In this document: one piece after another, positions 15,881 to 25,218 of the stretch
Layout of the letters: each line of letters starts with the position of its first letter
Numbering within the stretch: the stretch's first letter is position 1
Origin: Brachybacterium subflavum
Lineage (GTDB): Bacteria; Actinomycetota; Actinomycetes; Actinomycetales; Dermabacteraceae
Direction of reading: 5' to 3'
Length of the DNA: 64,000 nt
NCBI RefSeq assembly: GCF_009299795.1
Contig: NZ_VIGP01000001.1
Span: 620,001-684,000, forward strand
The notes under the pieces: model-generated
The model's input: only the letters and a program-made list of their open reading frames with translations
What the model was told of the DNA's origin: nothing
Databases searched by the model: none
Position numbers and translations under genes: made by a program

Positions 15881-16800
15881 TGAGCACGACGCAGACGACG
15901 CAGATGACGCAGCCGGCACCTCCCGCGGACGCGGGGTCCGGCGTACCCCCGACCCGTCGGCAGAAGAGGTCGACGGGGGACAGGGTCTTCGCGGCCGTCG
16001 CCCACACGATCCTCGTGATCTGGGCCCTCATCGTCATCTTGCCCCTGATCTGGACGGTCTTCAGCTCCTTCAAGGACTCCCGCTCGATCCTCGCCTCGCC
16101 CTTCTCGCTGCCGGAGACCTGGAACTTCGACAACTTCGTGCGGGCGTGGACCACGGCCGGCATCGGCCGTTATTTCCTGAACACCGTGATCGTGGTGGGC
16201 GCCTCGCTGATCCTGGTGATGATGCTGGGGGCCATGTGCGCCTACGTGCTCGCCCGGTTCCAGTTCCCGGGGCGCAGCCTCATCTACTACGGACTCATCG
16301 CGGGACTCACCTTTCCGCTGTTCCTCGCCGTGGTGCCGCTGTTCTTCGTGCTGAAGAACATGGGGCTCCAGGGAAACTACGCGGGTCTGATCATCAGCTA
16401 TGTGGGATTCGCGCTGCCCTTCACGGTCTTCTTCCTGTACGCGTTCTTCCGGCAGCTGCCCGAGGAGATCGGGGAGGCCGCGCAGATCGACGGCGCCGGG
16501 GACTTCCGCACGTTCTTCCAGGTGATGCTGCCGATGGCGAAGCCGGGACTCGTCTCGATCGCGATCTTCAACTTCCTGGGGCTGTGGAACCAGTTCCTGC
16601 TGCCGATCGTGCTGAACACCGACCCCGACAAGTACGTGCTGGCCCAGGGGCTGGCCAACATGCAGGCCCAGCAGGGCTACCAGACCGACTGGTCGGCCAT
16701 GTTCGCCTCGGTCACCATCACGATCATCCCCGTGCTCGTCGTGTACGTGATCTTCCAGCGCCAGCTCCAGGGCGGCGTGGGGCCGAGTACGAACAAGTAG
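15880..16800 (+). CDS. ngcG: Sugar ABC transporter permease (NgcG-type)
   Basis: The second permease is of the MalG class and has 306 residues. A disordered N-terminus (to about residue 35) precedes six predicted helices. The EAA loop reads EAAQIDGAGDFRTFFQVMLP. The ATG at 15880 overlaps the ngcF stop by one base, so translation of all three genes is coupled. The operon ends here without an ATP-binding protein. In Streptomyces such systems use the shared ATPase MsiK, and the same is inferred here. Confidence 0.88.
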   Translation: MSTTQTTQMTQPAPPADAGSGVPPTRRQKRSTGDRVFAAVAHTILVIWALIVILPLIWTVFSSFKDSRSILASPFSLPETWNFDNFVRAWTTAGIGRYFLNTVIVVGASLILVMMLGAMCAYVLARFQFPGRSLIYYGLIAGLTFPLFLAVVPLFFVLKNMGLQGNYAGLIISYVGFALPFTVFFLYAFFRQLPEEIGEAAQIDGAGDFRTFFQVMLPMAKPGLVSIAIFNFLGLWNQFLLPIVLNTDPDKYVLAQGLANMQAQQGYQTDWSAMFASVTITIIPVLVVYVIFQRQLQGGVGPSTNK

Positions 16801-16823
16801 GCGCGTCCCGCAGCGCACGTCAT

Positions 16824-16884
16824 GGACGGGCCGACGGTGAGGAGCCATGGCGATATCGCCACCGTTCCTCACCATCGGCCCGTC
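16824..16884 (+). terminator. Long terminator hairpin after the ngc operon
   Basis: An imperfect stem of about 20 bp (16824-16844 with 16865-16884) is capped by the inner palindrome GGCGATATCGCC at 16849-16860. It begins 24 bases after the ngcG stop. The remaining gap to rpsJ (to 17340) contains no gene I can support, only the rpsJ promoter and leader. Confidence 0.8.
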
Positions 16885-17041
16885 CGCGACATCGGGCCTC
16901 TCCCGCGCACCAGCAGCCGCCCGCACCTTCGCGTCCGGAGCCGCGCGCACCATCGCGCCCGACTGCGCTGCCGGCGTGCTCTCGCACTCGGGCGGATCCG
17001 CCCCGCCCTGTGCCGTGTGACTCGCTCCACCTGCCCTGCCC

Positions 17042-17070
17042 TCGACGGGAGGCATGCGGGATGGCAGACT
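17042..17070 (+). promoter_or_regulatory. Likely promoter of the S10 operon
   Basis: TCGACG at 17042-17047 and CAGACT at 17065-17070 are spaced by 17 bases. It would start the transcript near 17077, leaving a leader of about 264 nt before rpsJ. The leader contains the small hairpin GGGGCTTCGTCCCC at 17250-17263. The boxes are imperfect, so the call is moderate. Confidence 0.5.
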
Positions 17071-17340
17071 GGGGGAGTTGTCTGTGCGGGCCGACATGCC
17101 CGGTTCCGTTCTCCGCTCCCGCGCTCTGCGCGACGCGGCGAATGATCACCGGATGAGGCCCAGCCCCAGGATGCGAACGGCGCCACCGCGTCGAGAGCGC
17201 ATCGTGACGAGGGCGAGCACGGACCAGCCGGCAACGGTCACTCGCCCATGGGGCTTCGTCCCCTAGGGAGTGCGACACGCCCGTCCTCGGGTACCGGGGC
17301 CGACTGCATGAATGTCCAGACGAGAGAGAGACAGGACGCC

Positions 17341-17649
17341 ATGGCGGGACAGAAGATCCGCATCAGGCTGAAGTCGTACGACCACGAGGTCATCGATAGC
17401 TCGGCGCGCAAGATCGTCGACACGGTGAGCCGTGCGGGTGCGACCGTTGTCGGCCCCGTGCCGCTGCCGACCGAGAAGAACGTGTTCTGCGTGATCCGTT
17501 CGCCCCACAAGTACAAGGACTCCCGCGAGCACTTCGAGATGCGCACGCACAAGCGTCTGATCGACATCGTCGATCCCACGCCCAAGGCCGTGGACTCGCT
17601 GATGCGCCTCGATCTGCCGGCGGACGTCAACATCGAGATCAAGCTCTGA
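17341..17649 (+). CDS. rpsJ: Ribosomal protein S10
   Basis: S10 belongs to the 30S head and also serves as the antitermination factor NusE. The 102-residue protein matches the family throughout ([17 protein letters not shown], then the region around [20 protein letters not shown]). The ATG at 17341 has a purine-rich site (GAGAGAGACAGGA) upstream; the frame is open earlier but without family sequence. It is the first gene of the S10 operon. Confidence 0.98.
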   Translation: MAGQKIRIRLKSYDHEVIDSSARKIVDTVSRAGATVVGPVPLPTEKNVFCVIRSPHKYKDSREHFEMRTHKRLIDIVDPTPKAVDSLMRLDLPADVNIEIKL

Positions 17650-17660
17650 GGCAGGCCGAT

Positions 17661-18341
17661 ATGAGCAACGAACTGACAGGGCAGGCTGCCCGCGCCGTCG
17701 CCGGCGTGCTCGGCACCAAGCTCGGCATGACGCAGGTCTGGGACGAGAACGGCAAGCTCGTGCCGGTCACCGTCGTCCAGACCGACTCCAACGTCGTCAC
17801 CCAGGTGCGCTCCGTGGAGAACGACGGCTACGACGCGGTCCAGATCGCGTACGGCCAGATCGATCCCCGCAAGGTGAGCAAGCCGCTCAAGGGCCACTTC
17901 GAGAAGGCCGGCGTGACCCCGCGCCGTCACCTCGCGGAGCTGCGCACCTCCGACGCCGCGGACTACACCGTGGGCCAGGAGCTCGACGCCTCCGTGTTCG
18001 AGGCCGGCCAGAAGGTCGACATCGTCGGCACCACCAAGGGCAAGGGCACCGCGGGCGTCATGAAGCGCCACGGGTTCGCCGGTGTCAGCGCCTCCCACGG
18101 TGCGCACCGCAACCACCGCAAGCCCGGCTCGATCGGCGGCGCCTCCACTCCTGGTCGCGTGTTCAAGGGCCTGCGCATGGCCGGCCGCATGGGCAACGTC
18201 CGCACCAGTGTCCAGAACCTGACCGTGCATGCGGTCGACGTCGAGAAGGGCCTCGTGCTCGTCAAGGGTGCCGTCCCCGGCCCCAAGGGCGGTCTCGTGC
18301 TGGTCCGCTCGGCCGTCAAGAGCCCCGTGAAGGAGGCCTGA
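17661..18341 (+). CDS. rplC: Ribosomal protein L3
   Basis: L3 is an early-assembly 50S protein whose loop reaches towards the peptidyl transferase centre. The 226-residue protein has the family start [13 protein letters not shown] (from about residue 15) and the central loop region containing [20 protein letters not shown]. The N-terminal extension [14 protein letters not shown] is longer than in enteric bacteria, as is common in actinobacteria. The start is 11 bases after rpsJ. Confidence 0.97.
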   Translation: MSNELTGQAARAVAGVLGTKLGMTQVWDENGKLVPVTVVQTDSNVVTQVRSVENDGYDAVQIAYGQIDPRKVSKPLKGHFEKAGVTPRRHLAELRTSDAADYTVGQELDASVFEAGQKVDIVGTTKGKGTAGVMKRHGFAGVSASHGAHRNHRKPGSIGGASTPGRVFKGLRMAGRMGNVRTSVQNLTVHAVDVEKGLVLVKGAVPGPKGGLVLVRSAVKSPVKEA

Positions 18342-18346
18342 GCCCG

Positions 18347-19045
18347 ATGGCAGAGAACCTGACCGTCGACGTCCTCGACCCGGCCGGGAAGAAGTCCGGC
18401 ACGGCCGAGCTCCCCGCGTCGATCTTCGACGTGCAGACCAACGTCCCGCTCATCCACCAGGTCGTCGTCGCCCAGCTCGCGGCCGCCCGTCAGGGCACGC
18501 ACAAGGCGAAGACCCGCGGTGAGGTGGCCGGCGGCGGCAAGAAGCCGTACAAGCAGAAGGGCACCGGCCGCGCTCGTCAGGGCTCGATCCGCGCTCCTCA
18601 GTTCGCCGGCGGCGGCATCGTCCACGGGCCGGTCCCGCGCGACTACAGCCAGCGCACCCCCAAGAAGATGAAGGCCGCCGCGCTGCGCGGTGCCCTCTCG
18701 GACCGGGCGCGCAACGGCCGCGTCCACGTCCTGAGCTCGCTGCTCGAGGGCGACGCGCCCTCGACGAAGGCCGCCCGCACCGCGCTGGGCCGCATCTCCG
18801 AGCGCGAGCACGTCCTCGTCGTGATCCGTCGCGATGACGAGCTGGGCGCCCTGAGCACCCGCAACCTGCCCACGGCGCATGTCCTGTTCGCCGACCAGCT
18901 GAACACCTACGACGTCATGCTGAGCGACGACGTCGTGTTCACCTCCGGCGGTCTCGAGGACTTCGTCGCGCGCGCCACCCTGTCCCTGCCCACGTCCTCC
19001 TTCGCCGCGGCGAAGAACGCGGGCGTCGAGGAGGAGTCCAAGTGA
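18347..19045 (+). CDS. rplD: Ribosomal protein L4
   Basis: L4 is a 50S protein lining the exit tunnel; in some bacteria it also represses its own operon. The 232-residue protein shows the tunnel loop region around [20 protein letters not shown] and the conserved GGGIVHGP. The ATG at 18347 is served by AGGAGG at 18331-18336, inside the end of rplC. The stop overlaps the rplW start by four bases (GTGA). Whether it autoregulates here cannot be told from sequence. Confidence 0.97.
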   Translation: MAENLTVDVLDPAGKKSGTAELPASIFDVQTNVPLIHQVVVAQLAAARQGTHKAKTRGEVAGGGKKPYKQKGTGRARQGSIRAPQFAGGGIVHGPVPRDYSQRTPKKMKAAALRGALSDRARNGRVHVLSSLLEGDAPSTKAARTALGRISEREHVLVVIRRDDELGALSTRNLPTAHVLFADQLNTYDVMLSDDVVFTSGGLEDFVARATLSLPTSSFAAAKNAGVEEESK

Positions 19046-19344
19046 CCACGCTGAACAAGGACCCGCGGGACATCGTCCTGGCCCCGATCGTCTCCGAGAA
19101 GAGCTACGGGCTGATGGACGAGGGCAAGTACACCTTCGAGGTGGACCCCCGCGCCAACAAGACCGAGATCAAGATCGCGATCGAGAAGATCTTCGACGTG
19201 AAGGTCGCCTCGGTGAACACGATCAACCGCCAGGGCAAGGCGCGCCGCACCCGCTACGGGACCGGCAAGCGCAAGGACACCAAGCGCGCTGTCATCACCC
19301 TGACCGACGGAACCATCGACATCTTCGGAGGGTCGGTCGCCTGA
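19042..19344 (+). CDS. rplW: Ribosomal protein L23
   Basis: L23 sits at the exit of the 50S tunnel and docks trigger factor and the signal recognition particle. The 100-residue protein matches the family ([23 protein letters not shown], then [19 protein letters not shown]). The GTG start overlaps the last four bases of rplD, preceded by GAGGAGGAG. Confidence 0.97.
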   Translation: MTTLNKDPRDIVLAPIVSEKSYGLMDEGKYTFEVDPRANKTEIKIAIEKIFDVKVASVNTINRQGKARRTRYGTGKRKDTKRAVITLTDGTIDIFGGSVA

Positions 19345-19390
19345 GCGACCGATCGCCGAGGATCCGAAGAGAGTCAGAGGGAAACCCACC

Positions 19391-20227
19391 ATGGGAATTC
19401 GCAAGCACAAGCCGACCACGCCGGGCCGTCGCGGCTCGAGCGTCGCCGACTTCGTCGAGATCACTCGCAGTGAGCCCGAGAAGTCGCTGGTCCGCCCGCT
19501 CTCCAAGAGCGGCGGCCGCAACTCCAACGGCCGCGTCACCTCGCGTCACCGCGGCGGTGGCCACAAGCGCGCGTACCGCGTGATCGACTTCCGCCGCGCC
19601 GACAAGGACGGCGTGAACGCCAAGGTCGCCCACATCGAGTACGACCCCAACCGCACCGCTCGCATCGCACTCCTGCACTACGCGGACGGCGACAAGCGCT
19701 ACATCCTCGCACCCGCGAAGCTCCGTCAGGGCGACTGGGTCGAGAACGGCGCGGGCGCGGACATCAAGCCGGGCAACAACCTGCCCCTGCGCAACATCCC
19801 GCTGGGCACCGTGGTGCACGCCATCGAGCTGCGCCCCGGCGGCGGCGCGAAGATCGCCCGCTCGGCCGGCGCCTCCGTGCAGCTGGTCGCCAAGGAGGGC
19901 CGCTTCGCGCAGCTGCGCATGCCCTCCGGCGAGATCCGCAACGTCGATGCGGACTGCCGCGCGACCATCGGCGAGGTCGGCAATGCCGAGCAGTCGAACA
20001 TCAACTGGGGCAAGGCCGGCCGCATGCGCTGGAAGGGCAAGCGCCCGCACGTGCGCGGCGTGGTCATGAACCCGGTCGACCACCCGCACGGCGGCGGCGA
20101 GGGCCGCACCTCCGGCGGTCGTCACCCGGTGTCGCCCTGGGGTCAGCCCGAGGGCCGCACCCGGCGTCCGAACAAGGAGAGCGAGAAGCTCATCGTCCGT
20201 CGTCGCCGCACGGGCAAGAAGCGCTGA
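19391..20227 (+). CDS. rplB: Ribosomal protein L2
   Basis: L2 is a universal 50S protein needed for subunit joining and peptidyl transferase activity. The 278-residue protein ends in the diagnostic [12 protein letters not shown] segment followed by [14 protein letters not shown]. The conserved histidine of the VDHPHGGG motif is present. The ATG at 19391 begins [17 protein letters not shown], with AGAGGG upstream. Confidence 0.98.
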   Translation: MGIRKHKPTTPGRRGSSVADFVEITRSEPEKSLVRPLSKSGGRNSNGRVTSRHRGGGHKRAYRVIDFRRADKDGVNAKVAHIEYDPNRTARIALLHYADGDKRYILAPAKLRQGDWVENGAGADIKPGNNLPLRNIPLGTVVHAIELRPGGGAKIARSAGASVQLVAKEGRFAQLRMPSGEIRNVDADCRATIGEVGNAEQSNINWGKAGRMRWKGKRPHVRGVVMNPVDHPHGGGEGRTSGGRHPVSPWGQPEGRTRRPNKESEKLIVRRRRTGKKR

Positions 20228-20242
20228 TAGGGAGCCAGAAGT

Positions 20243-20524
20243 ATGCCTCGCAGTATTGCCAAGGGCCCGTTCATCGACGACCACCTTCAGAAGAAGGTCG
20301 ACGTCGCCAACGAGAAGGGCACCAAGAACGTCATCAAGACCTGGTCGCGTCGTTCGGTCATCACACCGGACTTCCTCGGCCACACCTTCGCAGTGCATGA
20401 CGGCCGCAAGCACGTCACGGTGTTCGTCACCGAGTCGATGGTGGGCCACAAGCTCGGCGAGTTCGCCCCCACGCGGACTTTCAAGGGCCACGAGAAGGAC
20501 GACCGGAAGGGCCGTCGTCGCTGA
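20243..20524 (+). CDS. rpsS: Ribosomal protein S19
   Basis: S19 is a 30S head protein near the A-site tRNA. The 93-residue protein has the usual length and ends in a basic tail (DDRKGRRR). The family blocks are [19 protein letters not shown] and [23 protein letters not shown]. It lies 15 bases after rplB. Confidence 0.98.
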   Translation: MPRSIAKGPFIDDHLQKKVDVANEKGTKNVIKTWSRRSVITPDFLGHTFAVHDGRKHVTVFVTESMVGHKLGEFAPTRTFKGHEKDDRKGRRR

Positions 20525-20568
20525 CGCGAGTCAGTGACGGCAGCACTTCTCTCGAAGAGAGGACAGCA

Positions 20569-20922
20569 ATGGAAGCCAAGGCGCAGGTGCGGTATCTCCG
20601 CATGTCGCCCATGAAGGCCCGGCGCGTTGTGGACCTGATTCGTGGCAAGAGCACGGTGGAGGCTCAGGACATCCTGCGGTTCGCACCGCAGGTGGCCTCC
20701 GAGCCCGTCCTGAAGCTCGTGCAGTCCGCGATCGCCAACGCCCGGGTGAAGGCCGATCAGGCGGGGGAGCGTTTCGACGAGCAGGATCTCGTCGTCTCCG
20801 CCGCGTACGTCGACGAGGGTCCGACCATGAAGCGGTTCCAGCCGCGAGCTCAGGGTCGTGCCTTCCAGATCAAGAAGCGCACCAGCCACGTCACCGTGGT
20901 GGTCGCTCCCGTGAACAAGTAA
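20569..20922 (+). CDS. rplV: Ribosomal protein L22
   Basis: L22 lines the exit tunnel; its beta-hairpin forms part of the constriction and is a macrolide-resistance site in other species. The 117-residue protein matches the family ([19 protein letters not shown], then [19 protein letters not shown]). The ATG at 20569 follows GAGAGGA. Confidence 0.97.
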   Translation: MEAKAQVRYLRMSPMKARRVVDLIRGKSTVEAQDILRFAPQVASEPVLKLVQSAIANARVKADQAGERFDEQDLVVSAAYVDEGPTMKRFQPRAQGRAFQIKKRTSHVTVVVAPVNK

Positions 20923-20932
20923 GGAGTCCCGT

Positions 20933-21766
20933 ATGGGCCAGAAGGTCAATCCCAATGGGTTCCGCCTCGGGATCACCACGGAGCACACCAGCCGGTGGTT
21001 CGCCGACTCCACCAAGGAGGGGCAGCGGTACCGCGACTACGTGAAGGAAGACGTCGCGATCCGCAAGCTCATGTCCAAGGGTCTCGAGCGTGCCGGCATC
21101 TCCAAGGTCGAGATCGAGCGCACCCGTGATCGTGTCCGCGTCGACCTGCACACCGCCCGCCCGGGCATCGTGATCGGGCGCCGCGGTGCGGAGGCCGAGC
21201 GCCTCCGCGGCGAGCTCGAGAAGCTCACCGGCAAGCAGATCCAGCTGAACATCCTCGAGGTCAAGAACCCCGAGGCCGACTCGCAGCTGGTCGCGCAGGG
21301 CATCGCCGAGCAGCTCGCCGCTCGCGTGTCCTTCCGCCGTGCGATGCGCAAGGGCATGCAGTCCGCGCAGCGCGCCGGCGCCAAGGGCATCCGCGTGGCG
21401 GTCTCCGGCCGCCTCGGCGGCGCCGAGATGAGCCGCAGCGAGTTCTACCGCGAGGGTCGCGTGCCTCTGCACACCCTCCGCGCGAACATCGACTACGGCT
21501 TCTACGAGGCCCGCACCGCCTTCGGCCGTATCGGCGTGAAGGTGTGGATCTACAAGGGCGACGTCACCGCCAAGGAGCTCGCGGCCCAGCAGGCCGCCTC
21601 GCAGGGTCCCCGCTCCGGTCGGGGCCCGCGTGCCGAGCGTCCGCGCGGCCGTCGCAACGAGCGCAACGCCGCCGCCCGTCAGCAGCGTCCCGAGCAGGCC
21701 GAGCAGGCCGCTCCCGCCGCCGCCGAGCAGAGCGCTGCGCCCGCTGAGTCCGGAACGGAGGCCTGA
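20933..21766 (+). CDS. rpsC: Ribosomal protein S3
   Basis: S3 forms part of the mRNA entry channel of the 30S subunit. The 277-residue protein has the N-terminal family block [14 protein letters not shown], a KH domain with the loop IVIGRRGAE (about residues 75-85), and the C-terminal S3 domain. The last 55 or so residues are a low-complexity tail rich in Arg, Ala and Gln, longer than in enteric S3 but common in actinobacteria. It starts 11 bases after rplV. Confidence 0.97.
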   Translation: MGQKVNPNGFRLGITTEHTSRWFADSTKEGQRYRDYVKEDVAIRKLMSKGLERAGISKVEIERTRDRVRVDLHTARPGIVIGRRGAEAERLRGELEKLTGKQIQLNILEVKNPEADSQLVAQGIAEQLAARVSFRRAMRKGMQSAQRAGAKGIRVAVSGRLGGAEMSRSEFYREGRVPLHTLRANIDYGFYEARTAFGRIGVKVWIYKGDVTAKELAAQQAASQGPRSGRGPRAERPRGRRNERNAAARQQRPEQAEQAAPAAAEQSAAPAESGTEA

Positions 21767-21771
21767 GGGAC

Positions 21772-22191
21772 ATGCTGATCCCCCGCAGGACCAAGCACCG
21801 CAAGCAGCACCACCCCACCCGCAGCGGCATGTCCAAGGGCGGCAACGATCTCGCGTTCGGCGAGTACGGCATCCAGGCGCTCGCGCCGGCGTACGTCACC
21901 AACCGCCAGATCGAGGCCGCACGTATCGCCATGACCCGCTACATGAAGCGCGGCGGCAAGGTGTTCATCAACATCTACCCCGATCGACCGCTCACCAAGA
22001 AGCCTGCCGAGGTCCGCATGGGCTCGGGCAAGGGCTCCGTGGAGTGGTGGGTCGCCAACGTCAAGCCGGGGCGCGTCATGTTCGAGGTCGCCGGTGTGTC
22101 CGATGAGGTGGCTCGTGAGGCGCTGCGCCTGGCAGCTCACAAGCTTCCGATGAAGTGCCGCATCCTGAGCCGAGAGGGTGGTGACATCTGA
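21772..22191 (+). CDS. rplP: Ribosomal protein L16
   Basis: L16 binds at the A-tRNA elbow of the 50S subunit. The 139-residue protein matches the family in full ([15 protein letters not shown], then [19 protein letters not shown]). Its stop shares one base with the rpmC start (TGATG). Confidence 0.98.
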   Translation: MLIPRRTKHRKQHHPTRSGMSKGGNDLAFGEYGIQALAPAYVTNRQIEAARIAMTRYMKRGGKVFINIYPDRPLTKKPAEVRMGSGKGSVEWWVANVKPGRVMFEVAGVSDEVAREALRLAAHKLPMKCRILSREGGDI

Positions 22192-22421
22192 TGGCAGCGA
22201 CCAAGCTCACCGCCGAGGAGCTCGACAAGCTGGACGACCAGAAGCTGGCCGACGAGCTGTCGAAGGCCAAGGACGAGCTGTTCAAGCTCCGCTTCCAGTC
22301 CGCGACCGGCCAGCTGGAGAGCTCCGGCCGCCTGCGGTCCGTCAAGAAGGACATCGCGCGGATCTACACGATCCTGCGTGAGCGCGAGCTGGGGATCCGC
22401 CAGGCCCCGACCGCCGAGTGA
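22191..22421 (+). CDS. rpmC: Ribosomal protein L29
   Basis: L29 is a small 50S protein near the tunnel exit. The 76-residue protein contains the family core [16 protein letters not shown] and [15 protein letters not shown]. The start overlaps the rplP stop by one base. Confidence 0.97.
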   Translation: MAATKLTAEELDKLDDQKLADELSKAKDELFKLRFQSATGQLESSGRLRSVKKDIARIYTILRERELGIRQAPTAE

Positions 22422-22441
22422 CCGCGAAGCGAGGAGAACAC

Positions 22442-22750
22442 ATGAACGACAACGTCCACGAGGACGCAGCCGTCGAGGGGCACCACGCCTCCTCGCACGA
22501 CCGTCCCTATCGCAAGACCCTGCGCGGGTACGTCGTCTCCGACAAGATGGACAAGACCATCGTCGTCGAGGTCGAGGAGCGCGTGAAGCACTCCCTGTAC
22601 GGCAAGGTCATGACCAAGACCAAGAAGTTCAAGGCGCACGACGAGGAGAACACCGCCGGCATCGGCGACCAGGTCCTCCTCATGGAGACGCGCCCGCTCT
22701 CGGCGTCGAAGCACTGGCGCCTGGTCGAGATCATCGAGAAGGCCAAGTGA
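22442..22750 (+). CDS. rpsQ: Ribosomal protein S17
   Basis: S17 is a primary 16S rRNA binder of OB-fold type. The family domain covers about residues 25-100 ([19 protein letters not shown], then [23 protein letters not shown]). The ATG at 22442 is preferred over an in-frame GTG at 22418 because it has CGAGGAGA in position. The first 20 residues are an acidic and histidine-containing extension. This is the last gene of the S10 block; a terminator follows, and the usual next gene, rplN, is 2.6 kb away. Confidence 0.97.
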   Translation: MNDNVHEDAAVEGHHASSHDRPYRKTLRGYVVSDKMDKTIVVEVEERVKHSLYGKVMTKTKKFKAHDEENTAGIGDQVLLMETRPLSASKHWRLVEIIEKAK

Positions 22751-22788
22751 TCCGTCGATCCTCGTGATCGTCGGCGCCCCGCGCCGCT

Positions 22789-22824
22789 GAGGCCGGCCGC
22801 CCCCACCCGGGGGCGGCCGGCCTC
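22789..22824 (+). terminator. Terminator after rpsQ
   Basis: A perfect 16-bp GC-rich stem (22789-22804 with 22809-22824) closes on ACCC, 38 bases after the rpsQ stop. It separates the S10 operon from the inserted transporter gene. The rest of the gap to 23137 shows no supported gene and no clear promoter. Confidence 0.85.
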
Positions 22825-23137
22825 TCGCATGTCCGGGGGCGGCCGCGGACCATCCGCAGCCCCTGCGGAGCACCCCGAGAAGCCGGCGGATGTGAAGCGC
22901 GACACGCCGGGTGAGACATTCGCGTATGCACTGGTCAACCCCCGGTTTCGAGCATTGGTCCAGGTCATGGAGCTGACATCGGGCTCGAAACCTGTTTTCC
23001 TGGTGCGCCGTGCCCGCCCCTCGGGATCTCCGACGGCTCTTCGCCGGACATCACCCGGGGCACGAGGAAGGAAGCGTCGACCGCTCTCTCGGCAGAGCGA
23101 CGACCCCTCGGCACCGCAGCCCCACGAAGGCAGGTCC

Positions 23138-24898
23138 ATGTCCTCTTCAGAGCCCTCATCTCTGTCCGGCGCCGAGTCCACGCTCGGTGCCGACCCCCAG
23201 CTCGACCCCGAGACCGGTGCGCCGCCCGAGGCCCGGTCGGAGGGCGACCGTCCGGGCGGATCGCGCCGCCCGGGCCGTCGGCTCCTCGGACGCAAGCCTG
23301 AGCAGCCGCGCCTCGAGGTCGACGACGTGCTCGTCGTCAAGGGCTCCAAGGTGCGCACCGCGATCGGCGGCACCGTGGTCGGCAACGTCATGGAGTGGTT
23401 CGACTTCGGCGTCTACGGCTACATGACGCTGATGCTCTCCGAGCTGTTCTTCCACACGGGCAGCAAGTCGCTCGACACCATCCTCACCCTCCTGGGCTTC
23501 GCCGTGAGCTTCCTGGTGCGTCCCTTCGGCGGCCTCGTGCTCGGACCGCTCGGCGACAAGATCGGCCGCCAGAAGGTCCTCTTCTTCACGATGGCGATGA
23601 TGGCGATCGCGACCGCCCTCATCGGCGTGCTGCCCACCCACGCGCAGATCGGCATCTGGGCCGCCTTCCTCCTCTACGCCCTCAAGCTCGTCCAGGGCTT
23701 CTCGACGGGCGGCGAGTACGCGGGCGCCACGACGTACGTCTCGGAGTACGCGCCCGACAAGAAGCGCGGCTTCTACGCCTCCCTGCTCGACGTGGGCTCG
23801 TACTTCGGGTTCGCGCTGGGAGCGGGCTCGGTGGCCCTCACCCACCTCATCACCTCGTCGATCTGGGGCCCCGACGCCATGCTGGCCTGGGGGTGGCGCG
23901 TGCCGTTCCTCATCGCGATCCCGCTGGGCGCCGTCGCCATCTGGTTCCGTGCCCGCATCCCCGAGACGCCCGCCTTCGAGGCCACCGAGGCCGAGCAGGA
24001 GGCCGAGGCCGAGCAGTCCCACGAGGACGCGAGCTCGGTGCACGCCCGCAAGGGTCCGATCGGCATCATCCGCTACCACTGGCGCGAGCTGCTGATCGCG
24101 GTCGCGATCGTGGCGGCGACGAACACCGCCGGCTACGCGCTCACGAGCTACATGCCCACCTACCTGGGCACCCAGTTCGGGTACAACGAGATGACGAGCG
24201 CCGCGACCACGATCCCCGCGCTGCTCATCCTGTGCGTGATGATCCCGTTCGCCGGGAAGGCGTCCGACCGCTTCGGCCGCCGCGCCGTCTACTTCACGGG
24301 CTCCGCGACCGCGGTGCTGCTGATGCTCCCGGCGTTCTGGCTCATGCACCAGAGCTCGTTCCTGGAGATCCAGATCGCCATGGTGATCGTCGCTCTGCCC
24401 GTGGCCATGTTCATCGGGCCGTCGGCCGCGGCGCTGCCGGCGCTGTTCCCGACGGCCGCCCGCTACGGCGCGATGGGCATCGCCTACAACATCTCGGTGT
24501 CCCTGTTCGGCGGCACCACCCCGGTGATCTCCCAGACGCTGATCAAGTGGACGGGCAACAGCTACATGCCCGCCCTCTGGATCATGTTCTTCGGTCTGGT
24601 CGCCGGCATCGCCGTGATCTTCATGCGCGAGAGCGCGAAGCGTCCGCTGCTCGGCTCCTTCCCCTCGGTCGAGTCCGAGGAGGAGGCGCGGGAGCTCGTC
24701 GCCCACCAGGACGAGAACCCGCTGCTGGACACCTCGGAGATGCCCATCGTGGTCGATCCCGAGATGGAGGCGGAGATCGAGGCCGCGATGGATGTCCCCG
24801 GTGCGGGGCTCCCGTTGGACGCGGACGCGGAACTCGAGGGCGATGACCGCGACGGCAGCGGCGCCCCGGGCGCGGATCGTGTGGGGGCCGGTTCCTGA
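23138..24898 (+). CDS. MHS-family (ProP-like) proton symporter
   Basis: This is a major-facilitator transporter of the metabolite:H+ symporter class, to which proline/betaine and citrate carriers belong. After a disordered, Arg-rich N-terminal region (about residues 1-70), the first helix carries VVGNVMEWFDFGVYGYM, a hallmark of this class. The loop motif GDKIGRQKVLFF follows, then about twelve helices in two halves joined by a charged loop rich in Glu. The C-terminal 80 residues are acidic and hydrophilic. The ATG at 23138 is chosen because it follows GAAGGCAGG; the frame is open 309 bases further upstream with no family sequence. It is flanked by hairpins on both sides inside the ribosomal cluster. 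The substrate is unknown; an osmolyte is possible. Confidence 0.85.
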   Translation: MSSSEPSSLSGAESTLGADPQLDPETGAPPEARSEGDRPGGSRRPGRRLLGRKPEQPRLEVDDVLVVKGSKVRTAIGGTVVGNVMEWFDFGVYGYMTLMLSELFFHTGSKSLDTILTLLGFAVSFLVRPFGGLVLGPLGDKIGRQKVLFFTMAMMAIATALIGVLPTHAQIGIWAAFLLYALKLVQGFSTGGEYAGATTYVSEYAPDKKRGFYASLLDVGSYFGFALGAGSVALTHLITSSIWGPDAMLAWGWRVPFLIAIPLGAVAIWFRARIPETPAFEATEAEQEAEAEQSHEDASSVHARKGPIGIIRYHWRELLIAVAIVAATNTAGYALTSYMPTYLGTQFGYNEMTSAATTIPALLILCVMIPFAGKASDRFGRRAVYFTGSATAVLLMLPAFWLMHQSSFLEIQIAMVIVALPVAMFIGPSAAALPALFPTAARYGAMGIAYNISVSLFGGTTPVISQTLIKWTGNSYMPALWIMFFGLVAGIAVIFMRESAKRPLLGSFPSVESEEEARELVAHQDENPLLDTSEMPIVVDPEMEAEIEAAMDVPGAGLPLDADAELEGDDRDGSGAPGADRVGAGS

Positions 24899-24952
24899 CG
24901 CATCCGGTGCCCGACGCCCCGTGAAGGACGCGGGGGAGCGACCCACGCGATC

Positions 24953-24990
24953 ATGGGCCCGGCCGACGAACGCCCGTCGACCGGGCCCAT
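24953..24990 (+). terminator. Terminator after the MHS transporter
   Basis: A 16-bp stem with one mismatch (24953-24968 with 24975-24990) and a 6-nt loop lies 54 bases after the transporter stop and before the rplN promoter. Confidence 0.75.
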
Positions 24991-25049
24991 CGGCGTCCCC
25001 GCGCCCTGGGCACATGAGCAAGGACACAGAGCCGCCGTCGGCCCTGCCC

Positions 25050-25079
25050 TTCCACCGGACCCCGCGCAGCGCCTACACT
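25050..25079 (+). promoter_or_regulatory. Likely promoter of the spc operon (rplN)
   Basis: TTCCAC at 25050-25055 and TACACT at 25074-25079 are 18 bases apart. A start near 25086 would give a leader of about 262 nt. A promoter is required here because the upstream gene is closed by a terminator. Confidence 0.55.
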
Positions 25080-25218
25080 TGAACGGTTGCTGATCTCGTG
25101 CACGCCCTCGGGCGCGCACGGAGGATGCGGACCGCAGCGTCCATCCCCCGTCGGAGACCGCGCACCATCGGCTCCTCGTGAGCCCCGGGTGTGTCCGAGT
25201 CCGCCGGAGGGTTTTTTG

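Noticed and set aside
16801..17340. Several small ORFs in the gap between ngcG and rpsJ
   Set aside because: They are Arg/Pro-rich, overlap each other in all frames, and lie on the terminator and leader; none has a ribosome site with family similarity.
22829..23137. N-terminal extension of the MHS transporter by 103 codons
   Set aside because: The region holds the rpsQ terminator's right flank and no family sequence; a better start with a ribosome site exists at 23138.
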